Below, piece by piece: positions 1 to 8,063 of a stretch of 10,000 nucleotides of DNA (the first letter of the stretch is position 1; each line of letters begins with the position of its first letter). Source of the stretch: Anaeromyces robustus (Eukaryota; Neocallimastigomycota; Neocallimastigomycetes; Neocallimastigales; Neocallimastigaceae). The notes beneath the pieces were generated by a model. That model was not told the DNA's origin. It was given only the letters and a program-made list of their open reading frames with translations, and made no database searches. The position numbers and the translations under genes are program-made. The stretch spans positions 52,501 through 62,500 of the forward strand of contig MCFG01000123.1 of the NCBI GenBank assembly GCA_002104895.1, written 5' to 3'.

Positions 1-762
1 TTAAAAAAACTTTGAAATTAAAATAAAATAATTAATAAAATAAGTAAATGGATAAATAAATATTGGATAAATTAACTTTTTTTTAAAAAAAAGATTTTTT
101 GATATTTTAATTATATAATATATTGTAATATATTATAATATATATATTATTATTTTAATATAATTAATTTAATAAAATTAAAAAAATTAAAAATTCATCC
201 CCAGAATTAATAAAGGAAATTTTTAATGATTTTTTTTTTTAATTAATACTATTTTGTATACATATTTTTTACCATAAAAATAAATGAATAAATAAATATA
301 ATAAATAAAATAATAATAAAATAAATGATTATTAAATGAATAAATAAATAGGTTATAAATAAATATTTTTATTTATAAAAATCCACAAAAATATAAAAAT
401 AAATCAATCAATAAATAAAAAATAAAAAAACCAAAATATTTAATAATAATTATTTTTAGATTACAGAAAACAAAATAGAAATACAGAAATAAATAAAAAA
501 AGTAAAAAAAAAAATAAGGAATAATGAATAATGAATAAAATTAAAGAAAAAAGTCTTTTAATAAAAATATCTAATAATATAATATTAATTATTATTTTAA
601 TTGTTAAAATAATATTTTTTAATCCTTAAAACAATTATTGTATAAGAAAGTAAAAAAGAAAGAAAAAAAGAAAAAGTGAGAAATAAAATAAATTGTGTAA
701 ATTTATAAATAATTATAATTATATATAAAATTCATTCTACCCCAAAATACAATCAAAAAATC

Positions 763-815
763 TTTTTATTTTATTTTTATTTTATTTTATTTTATTTTAT
801 TTTATTTTATTTTAT
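763..815. repeat. (TTTTA)n pentanucleotide microsatellite
   Basis: About ten TTTTA units in a row, with one six-base variant unit near the left end. This is typical slippage-generated simple sequence in an A/T-rich genome, with no gene nearby. Confidence 0.9.
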
Positions 816-861
816 ATTTAAACATTCCATAACTTAATTTATTAATTGAAATGCTTCATGG

Positions 862-880
862 TTTTTTTTTTTTTTTTTTT
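862..880. repeat. poly-T run, 19 bases
   Basis: An uninterrupted run of 19 T flanked by G on both sides. Its length is a likely place for sequencing error or length polymorphism. Confidence 0.9.
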
Positions 881-1033
881 GTAATATTTAATTAATTAAT
901 TATTATTTATTTATTCATTTATTTATTATCTATTATTTATTTATTTAGTATTCATTCATTCATTAAATTATTTTAATAAAGATAATTATTAAACTTTTTG
1001 ATACTTCACTAATTTATTTACTTTTATACTTTT

Positions 1034-1066
1034 CTGTTTTTTGTTTTTGTTTTTGTTTTGTTTTGC
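1034..1066. repeat. (GTTTTT)n degenerate repeat
   Basis: G followed by four to six T, repeated about six times. The variable spacing looks like slippage of an originally uniform unit. No gene is adjacent. Confidence 0.75.
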
Positions 1067-1442
1067 TTTCTAATATATTATATATTATATATTATTAGTT
1101 ATTAACAGTTTATTTATTAATATTTATGTCTATTGTTATTGCTTCTTTCTAGTTTATCACACTTTGTCTTTATTGTCTATTTCAGTTATAATAACTAATA
1201 ATAATAATAATACAAAAAAAGGATAGTTCACATAGTAAATTAAATAAAATAAATAAATGAATAAATATTAAATAATTTATACTTTTTGCATATAATATAT
1301 AAGTGAATAAATAAATAATAAACAAATAAATAAATTCCTTCTTTTTTATTCTTTTTTGTTACAAATTATTTTTTTTATAATAATAAACTTGTTTTTTCAT
1401 TTTTCATTTTATTTCATTAATTATAATATAAAATAAAAGTTC

Positions 1443-1460
1443 AAAAAAAAAAAAAAAAAA
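1443..1460. repeat. poly-A run, 18 bases
   Basis: An uninterrupted run of 18 A following TC and followed by G. It is not preceded by anything resembling a retroelement or a processed transcript, so it is treated as a homopolymer. Confidence 0.9.
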
Positions 1461-1890
1461 GATTTTTTATTTGATTTAAAAGTTTCCTATAATACCGTAT
1501 AATCCAATATATATCATTATATATTAAAATATATTAAAATAATATAATTAATACATATTGGGTTGTCATCAATTATAAAAATTATAATAATTAAACTTTA
1601 TTTATAAATAATAATTTTAGAGAATTAAATATTCAATATATTATAATATATTATAATATATAGATATTAAATAATATTGATTATTGAATATAAATTATAA
1701 TATATATTATGAATGTATTATAAATATATTTTAATTAATATATTTATATGAGTTAGAAATAAAGTCATTCTATTGTAATAAATGAAAAGTTTTGAAATTT
1801 TTTCAATTTTTGTATTTTTTCAATTTTTAATTTTTTAATTTTTTAATTATTATAAATTATTAATTATAATAATTATTATTTATTATTTAT

Positions 1891-1923
1891 ATAAATATTA
1901 TATAAATATTATATAAATATTAT
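1891..1923. repeat. three perfect 11-bp tandem copies
   Basis: The 11-base unit ATAAATATTAT occurs three times without change. The period is not a multiple of a shorter A/T unit, so it is a true minisatellite-like array rather than part of the general background. Confidence 0.8.
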
Positions 1924-2270
1924 TTTTTTTTATTTTGAAAAAAATTTATTTTTTTGAAATTTTAATTATTATTAATTATTAAAATTTATTTAATTGAAAT
2001 CATTGAAATCTTAACATTAAAAAATATTAAAAAAATATGAAAAAAATATAAAAAGAAAGGTTTTTCGTCTTTTTTTTTTTTAAAAAATTTTTTTGATAAT
2101 AATTATTATTACTTTCAAATATTTTATATTTATGTATTTCTATTAATTAATTAATTTATTTATTCTTTATCATTTTTTATTTATAAATAAAAAAGAAGAA
2201 GAAAAAAAAACTTATTACATAAACTATAAATTAAAAATATTTAAAGTTTTATTTTAAATTGTATAATAAT

Positions 2271-2524
2271 AAATAGAATATTAATACTATAGGAAACAAA
2301 AATTATATAATAGAAAAGAAAAAGCAAAGGAAACAAAAAAAAAATAATAATTTTATTATCCTCTCAGTGATATATATATATAAATTTAAAGTTAATATAA
2401 ATATAAAGTAAAAAAAATAAAAACTCAATATATATATATATAAAGAAAAAAAATACATATATAAACCTAGAATTTAGATATTATTATCATTTTTTTTTTA
2501 TTTTCATAATTTTACTAATAAAAA
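2271..2524 (+). promoter_or_regulatory. probable promoter and 5' leader of the 2525-3106 gene
   Basis: The 250 bases before the start codon carry several TATATATATA-type stretches (about 2371-2382 and 2429-2442), either of which could serve as a TATA element. They also contain slightly G-richer, purine-heavy sequence at 2290-2340. The bases just before the ATG are nearly all A, with A at -3, a common start context in A/T-rich eukaryotes. A pyrimidine tract ending in CAG at 2366 resembles a splice acceptor, but no donor was identified. The promoter role is inferred from position only. Confidence 0.3.
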
Positions 2525-3106
2525 ATGTATAACATTAACGATATTCTCGTCGATAAAGACGCTTCAAGTTTTGTAAAAATTGAAGATATAATTAAAATTA
2601 ATGGTAAAAATTTTGGTTGTCGTGCTCGTATTTTAGCTATTGATCCAGAAACTGGATATCCTTCAAATTTAACCTGTGCTTGTATTGACCTGGATTCTAC
2701 TTCAGGTTATTCTATTGATTTAAATTGTAAATTCCAACCATGGTTAGAAACTATTGATAATGAAACTGAAAAAGAAAAAATAAAAAGTATTATTGATACA
2801 TTAATAACTAAAACATGGGAAATATCAGATAATGAAGATGATGAAGATTATGAATATGAAGAAGAAGAAGAAGAAGAAGAATATACAAGTAATAATGAAA
2901 GTGAATGTGATGATAATAATAAATGTGAGAATAATAAAAATGAAAATGAAGAAATTGAGAAGAATTTATATATAAAAACTCTTAGACGTAAACTTCTTGA
3001 TGATAGTGAAGATGATGATGCTACATTAGTACCAAATTCACCTATATCACCAATGATATCTTTAAATTCTAATGAAATAAATAATAATACAAAAATTTCA
3101 GCATAA
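2525..3106 (+). CDS. unknown acidic protein, 193 residues, single exon
   Basis: I do not recognise this protein. The frame is intact from ATG to TAA and is far richer in G/C than its surroundings, which supports a real gene. Residues 1-100 look folded: alternating hydrophobic residues, a Gly-Cys-Arg-Ala-Arg stretch at 31-35, a Cys-Ala-Cys at 51-53, Cys68 and a Gln-Pro-Trp at 71-73. The beta-rich pattern resembles a small OB-type barrel, but that is a guess. Residues 101-146 are strongly acidic and disordered, including eight consecutive Glu at 112-119, encoded by GAA/GAG-type triplets. A basic-then-acidic patch follows at 148-165 (KTLRRKLLDDSEDDD), which looks like a casein kinase II site. 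Two Ser-Pro sites lie near 172 and 175, in an Asn/Ser-rich tail. No signal peptide or membrane segment is visible. The start is the first in-frame ATG, in an A-rich context. The acidic tail would suit a nuclear or nucleic-acid-associated factor, but no function is assigned. It converges on the gene ending at 5804, with 2.7 kb between. Confidence 0.82.
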   Translation: MYNINDILVDKDASSFVKIEDIIKINGKNFGCRARILAIDPETGYPSNLTCACIDLDSTSGYSIDLNCKFQPWLETIDNETEKEKIKSIIDTLITKTWEISDNEDDEDYEYEEEEEEEEYTSNNESECDDNNKCENNKNENEEIEKNLYIKTLRRKLLDDSEDDDATLVPNSPISPMISLNSNEINNNTKISA

Positions 3107-3192
3107 ATTTAAATATTTATTATGATTATTATTGTAAAAAAAAAAAAATACTATTAAGTTTTAAATAATATAATTTATAGGGAATACTATTT

Positions 3193-3217
3193 TAATATAA
3201 TATAATATAATATAATA
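3193..3217. repeat. (TAATA)5 microsatellite
   Basis: Five perfect TAATA units, about 85 bases past the stop codon of the preceding gene and therefore probably in or near its 3' untranslated region. Confidence 0.85.
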
Positions 3218-3388
3218 CATAATGATACTTATTAATATTATAAATTAATAGAAATATATATTTATTTAAGAAAAAAAATTAGAAAAAAAAATAAAAAATA
3301 AAAAAAAAAAAAAAAAAGAAATTAATATATATAAATATATATATTTATATATATTATGAAAAAAAAATATTTACATATATATTAATAA

Positions 3389-3420
3389 AATAGTGATTAA
3401 TCTTTTCATTAATCATTATT
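3389..3420. other. stem-loop: 13-base arms, 6-base loop, followed by T run
   Basis: Arms AATAGTGATTAAT (3389-3401) and ATTAATCATTATT (3408-3420) pair along their whole length with one imperfect position, which would be a G-U pair in RNA. The loop is CTTTTC, and a short T run follows. The loop and arms contain G/C bases, so this is less trivial than the AT palindromes nearby. It lies about 280 bases past the stop codon of the + strand gene. It could be a 3' RNA structure; chance is also possible. Confidence 0.45.
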
Positions 3421-3639
3421 TTTTATATGATATATAAATTAATATAAAATAAATAAATTAATAAATAAATAAAAGAAAATAGTTAATAATGTAATTTATA
3501 CATAAAATTATTTTTTTTTTCATCATTTATAAAAAAATATAGTTTAATAACAATATTTAATATAATATTTTTTTTTATTAATAATTTAAAATCTATAAAT
3601 ATAAATATATTTAATTCTTATTAAAAATTATTTTTTTTA

Positions 3640-3641
3640 AA

Positions 3642-3672
<31 letters not shown>
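3640..3672. repeat. poly-A run joined to (TA)n
   Basis: About 20 A followed directly by a TA dinucleotide run. Simple sequence at the left edge of the mixed-base island at 3675-3765. Confidence 0.8.
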
Positions 3673-3673
<1 letters not shown>

Positions 3674-3674
3674 A

Positions 3675-3765
3675 AATAGCCAAAATTATCAAAGGGTATT
3701 CTATAGAGTAATTTTCTTATATACTCCTGAATTATAGTCATATAGTCATATGCATAGTCAATAAA
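3675..3765. other. mixed-base island with three ATAGTCA repeats
   Basis: About 90 bases with clearly more G and C than the flanks, including CAAAGGGTATTC and CTATAGAG strings. The motif ATAGTCA appears three times between 3733 and 3760. It has no usable reading frame and no tRNA-like arms or T-loop sequence. It may be a conserved untranslated element, a small RNA remnant or degenerate foreign DNA; nothing decides between these. Confidence 0.4.
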
Positions 3766-4150
3766 TAAATAAAAAAAATTTTTTTTTATTGTAAATTAAA
3801 TAAAGAAGTATAATAAAATATAATTATAAATATAAAATATACATAAAAGATAAAATAAAAAAAAAGATATCGTAATGGAATTATTATTTATTTATTCATT
3901 GATATATTTATTTAGAGAAATAAATAAAAGAAAAGAAAAAAAAGTAAATAAAAGAAATAATTTTTCGTGAGTATTAATTTTTATTATTGATTTTATTATA
4001 AAATTAATTTTTTTACTAATTAATAAAAAAGAATATAAAATAAAATTTTTTTGGGGTTTAATTTTCAAATTAAAAATTAAAAAAAAAAGTAAATAAATAA
4101 TAAAAAAAAAATCAATAACACATATGTTAAAAATAAGTTAAAAATAAAAA

Positions 4151-4174
4151 AATCTAGATTATTAAATCTAGATT
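4151..4174. repeat. direct repeat AATCTAGATT, period 14
   Basis: AATCTAGATT, itself an even palindrome, occurs at 4151-4160 and again at 4165-4174. It lies just left of a larger palindrome at 4183-4225. Confidence 0.7.
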
Positions 4175-4182
4175 ATATTAAA

Positions 4183-4225
4183 TAACTTAAATAAAATAAT
4201 AATAATATATTATTATTTTAAGTTA
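4183..4225. repeat. inverted repeat (palindrome) bounded by TAACTT / AAGTTA
   Basis: The left arm begins TAACTTAA and the right arm ends TTAAGTTA. The arms continue as complementary AATAAT/ATTATT sequence to a centre near 4206-4210, with a four-base insertion in the left arm. The shape resembles a tiny foldback element, but no target-site duplication or coding sequence is evident. Confidence 0.55.
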
Positions 4226-4880
4226 CATCTATCAACATTTTCTCTGATTTTTTTTTATTTTTTTTATTTTTTTATTTTTTTATATTGTTTAAAAAAAAAA
4301 TAAAAAATGAAATGAATGAATAAATTAAAGTTTTTTTAAAAAAAAAAAAAAATTTTTTTTTAATATTAATTATACATAAATTAAATTGAACTTTAATTTC
4401 ATATAAAAAATTTATTTTCGTAGGTAGAGTAGTAAAAATTATATATATTATTATTTATAATTAAAAATAATAATAATAATAAAAAAATGTTGTCTTTATT
4501 ATTCTATTTTATATAAAATAAGTTATTTGAAAAATCTTTACCGAAATTTTATTATTAAGTAAAATACATATATTTTTTTTATATATTAATAATTAATTAT
4601 TATTAAATATTTTTTTAATTTTAATTTTTAATTTTTCAAGTGTGACAAAAAAAAAAAATTATTAATTATTACTGTTAAATTAATTACTTTTAACTTTTTT
4701 ATTTTTATTTTATTTATACACAAAGAAAAAAAAAATATTTATTTTGTATTTTTGATTCTTGATGTTTTTTTTTTTTTTTTTGTACTTAACAAATAACTAA
4801 TATAATAGTGATTAATTATTGACAAAAATTAATAATAATAAATAAATAAATAAATAACCACAAAACAATTAAAAAAAAAG

Positions 4881-4903
4881 GAAAAAAGAAAAAAGAAAAA
4901 AGA
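4881..4903. repeat. (GAAAAAA)3 purine repeat
   Basis: Three GAAAAAA units and part of a fourth form an all-purine tract on the + strand, in the intergenic gap. Confidence 0.8.
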
Positions 4904-4954
4904 AAATTATAATTATTATTTTCATTGCTTTAATAATATAAAGTTTTTTATTTT

Positions 4955-4987
4955 ATTTTATTTATTTATTTATTTATTTATTTATTT
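4955..4987. repeat. (TTTA)n tetranucleotide repeat
   Basis: A run of TTTA units following TTTTA units. Similar short TTTA/TAAA arrays occur in many places in this window. Confidence 0.8.
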
Positions 4988-5038
4988 TTTTGATATTTAT
5001 ACCAATATATATATATATTTAATTTGGTAGTCATGATA

Positions 5039-5153
5039 AAAATAAAAAAATAAAAAAATCAAATTTATATTTTCAACTTCAATAGAATAACAAAATAAAA
5101 AAATAAAAAAATCAAATTTATATTTTCAACTTCAATAGAATAACAAAATAAAA
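5039..5153. repeat. perfect tandem duplication, 53-bp period
   Basis: Bases 5039-5100 are identical to bases 5092-5153, giving two complete copies of a 53-base unit plus a shared edge. The unit is not simple sequence: it contains TTTTCAACTTCAATAGAATAAC. The match breaks exactly at both ends (A/C at 5038/5091 and A/G at 5101/5154). The lack of any difference between copies suggests a recent duplication or an assembly effect. Confidence 0.9.
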
Positions 5154-5239
5154 GTTAATACCAATAACATAATATATATATTCATATATATATGTATTAC
5201 TTTTCTATTTAATAAAAAAAAAAAATATACATAATATAT

Positions 5240-5690
5240 ATTATTTAAAAGCTTTAATATTTATATTTTTATTTTTATTTTTATTATGTTTTTATTAGAT
5301 TATTATTATTATTTTTTTTTATACATTTATTTAAAGATTTTATTTTCTATTTTTTATTTATTATTATTATATTTTGTTTTATTTTTATTTTTTATTTTTT
5401 ATTTTTTTTTTTTTTTTGATAATAAATTATAGAATTTTTTTTTATAAATAATGCATTTCTTTTTTTTATTTTATTTTATTTTATTTTATATATATTGTAT
5501 GATTCTTTTTATTTTAGTCTTTATGTTATTATTTTAATTATTATTATTATTATTTTTTTTTTTTTACTTTTTATATATTCTTTTCTTTTTCTTTAATTTT
5601 ATTTTATTTTTTCTTTTTTTTTTTTAATTTTTTTTTAATTTTTTTTTAATATTTATTTATTTAATTTTTTTTTTTTGATTTATATTACAA
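5240..5690. repeat. long T-rich tract on the + strand
   Basis: About 450 bases dominated by T with scattered A, built of TTTTA, TTATT and pure T runs. At about 5690 the bias flips to A-rich up to the stop codon of the minus-strand gene. Some of it may be 3' flanking sequence of that gene. No coding signal is seen. Confidence 0.7.
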
Positions 5691-5803
5691 ATTAAAAAAT
5701 AAAATAAAAATAAAAATAAAAAAAAATAAAAATAAAAAAAAAGAAAGAAAAAAAATTAAAATTAAAATTAAAAATAAAATAATATAAAAAATAATTATTA
5801 TAT
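5690..5803 (-). other. probable 3' untranslated region of the glucosidase II gene
   Basis: Downstream of the TAA stop (5804-5806) the minus strand reads T-rich with TTTTA and TTTTAA repeats. This position would normally be transcribed as 3' untranslated sequence. The cleavage site cannot be placed. Confidence 0.35.
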
Positions 5804-6160
5804 TTAATAAAGAATTTCAATCTTCCAATCAACTTCTTTCATTTCAATTGCTGGATCTTTAATGATTACAATGTCGTCAGATTCAACGTTAAATTGAAGA
5901 GATTTAACGACTCCATTAGTAACTAATTGTATAGATTTAATAGATTTACTGTCAATACCAGCTATAATAACACGTTCAATTCTTTCACTAATCATTAATA
6001 ATTCATCTTCATTATGACTTTCATTAATATTATCAGGTGAACGATATTTTGAACAATTTAATATATTATTAGCAAAAATAAATGTACGATAGATAAAGAG
6101 TCCATTTTTATATCCAAAGGATTCACCATCATCAACATAGAATTGACCTTTGGCTTCATT
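5804..6160 (-). CDS. glucosidase II terminal exon: YVDDGES to stop (357 bases)
   Basis: Reads [17 protein letters not shown] to [13 protein letters not shown] and ends DWKIEILY followed by TAA. The ending matches the DWSIHL-type C-terminus of animal glucosidase II alpha, so the protein looks complete at this end. There is no HDEL-like retention signal, as expected for the alpha subunit, which is held in the ER by its beta partner. Confidence 0.94.
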   Translation of the reverse strand, partial: NEAKGQFYVDDGESFGYKNGLFIYRTFIFANNILNCSKYRSPDNINESHNEDELLMISERIERVIIAGIDSKSIKSIQLVTNGVVKSLQFNVESDDIVIIKDPAIEMKEVDWKIEILY

Positions 6161-6171
6161 CTATGATAATG

Positions 6172-6204
<33 letters not shown>

Positions 6205-7033
6205 TATACATATATATATTAAATATAAAAAAAAAAAAATATGAAAAAAAAAAATTTAATTTAATAATGTATATAGTGTAATTTAATAATAATACATTAT
6301 ATATATAAAATAAATAAATAAATAAATAGTTAAATTTATTTATATATATATTTATTTTATTTTATTTTTTTTTTATACCTTTTCATCTAAAGCAATTAAT
6401 AAAGTATATGGATCATGTTTCATAGATTTTGAAGAACGTCTATGACGTAAACGTTGTGGAATAATAGAACCACCTCTTTGATATACTGGAATAGTACTAA
6501 GTGAAGTTGGAATAGTAAGATAACCTTCTTCATTAGTTTGAACAACTTTATGAGTTTTATAATCATACCATTTCTAAAATATAATAATAAAAAAAAAAAA
6601 AATTATGGTTTAAGGTTTAATATTAATATTTTATATAGATATATATATATTATAATATATTATATAAGGTATTATTATAAAATATATTATAAAAAAGGTA
6701 TATCTATATATGTATATATATATAAAACTTACTTCTGATGGAGGTAAGTAAACAGATATTTCAGTTTGTCCTTGTTCAAGAACTGGTTTTACTAATAAAT
6801 CACTACCAACCATAAATTGATTATCAACTTCAAATAATTTTTCATTTTCAGGGAATTCAAAGAACATTGGTCTTATTAATTATTATTTAAATAAAATGAA
6901 TAATAATAATTATAATAATAATAATTAATAAAAATGAAATTTATGAATATATATATTTATATAATTTATATAATTTATATGTATTGTATTATATATATTA
7001 TATTCTATATTCTATATTCTATATATATATATA

Positions 7034-7070
<37 letters not shown>

Positions 7071-7521
7071 TTTTATTTTTTACACTTACCTAGTCATTGG
7101 AATACCACTAACACTTGCTTCTTTAAATAAAGTGTACCAATAAGGTAATAAATTATAACGTTCATAAAGAGCATCACGAACAAGATTAATAGTTTCATCA
7201 TCATAAAGCCATGGTTCTCTTCTCTTAGCATCAATATGTGAATGTCCACGAACGAATGGTTGGAATACAGCAGTTTGATACCAACGTATATATAATTCTT
7301 TATCTGGGTTATTAAAGAAACCACCAATATCAGCTAAATAAATAAAATATAAAATATAAAATAAAAAAGAAAAAAGAAAAAAGAAAAAATGTTAAAAATT
7401 AAAATATAATTAAAATATGAATACAAAATACAAAATACAAAAAATAATCTTTATATATATATATATATATTTTTATATAAAAGTAAATATGTTATATTTT
7501 AATAGTTACAAACAAACAAAC

Positions 7522-7561
<40 letters not shown>

Positions 7562-8031
7562 ATAAATATACCTCCACAGAAAGATAAACCAGAAAGACCA
7601 ATAGATAAAGTCATTGGAATAGAAGCCTTTAAATGATTCCAATCAGCATCATTATCACCAGTCCAAATAGCACCATATCTTTGTGAACCAATGAAGAAAG
7701 CACGAGAAAGAATAAATGGTCTATCTTCATTATTTCTTCTTGCAAGATGTCCTTCATAAGTTGCTTTATGCTATTTATAATATTGTTAATTTATTGAATT
7801 CATAATTAAAAAAAAAAAAATTTTTTTTAATAATAATAATATATATTAATGAATGAATGAATAAATAAATAAATAAATAATAAAATAATAAAATAATAAA
7901 ATAATAAAATAATAAAATAATAATAAATAATAATAATTAATAATTAATAATTAATAATTAAAAATTTAATAAACATAAAATATAAAATATAATAAAACAA
8001 AAAATATATTTTATATATATATATATTTTTT

Positions 8032-8063
<32 letters not shown>

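Larger units (their letters stand above)
1..2270. other. A/T-only intergenic region, no gene seen
   Basis: No reading frame of useful length and no block of coding-like composition is visible on either strand. The stretch is runs of A and T, TAAA/TTTA-type short repeats and imperfect AT palindromes. Rare G/C-containing patches occur near 190-215, 735-750 and 1125-1190. The last has two pyrimidine tracts ending in TAG or CAG but no exon beside it. The simple repeats large enough to name are listed separately. A divergent or very small gene, or an untranslated RNA, could be hidden here, but nothing in the sequence supports one. Confidence 0.7.
3107..5803. other. convergent intergenic region, A/T simple sequence
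   Basis: This 2.7-kb gap separates the 3' ends of two convergent genes, so it should hold both 3' untranslated regions and polyadenylation sites. AATAAA-like strings are so frequent in this composition that none can be singled out. No reading frame with coding-like composition is present. Structured items within it (hairpin, palindrome, tandem duplication, mixed-base island, T-rich tract) are listed separately. Confidence 0.7.

Noticed and set aside
2350-2366. A splice acceptor in the leader of the 2525 gene (pyrimidine tract ending CAG)
   Set aside because: No matching donor or upstream exon could be identified, so it is mentioned only as a possibility.
3389-3424. A bacterial-type intrinsic terminator
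   Set aside because: The GT-AG introns show the DNA is eukaryotic nuclear, and the stem is A/T-rich and weak.
6631-6867. A 78-residue protein starting at 6867 on the minus strand
   Set aside because: Only 6733-6871 is coding; the rest is intron sequence past a GTAAGT donor, giving an Ile/Tyr-rich tail typical of translated A/T DNA.
6934-7143. A + strand frame with a poly-Leu and Tyr/Ile-rich, membrane-like product
   Set aside because: It is translated TA and ATT repeats of an intron plus the antisense of an exon. Hydrophobicity comes from the base composition.
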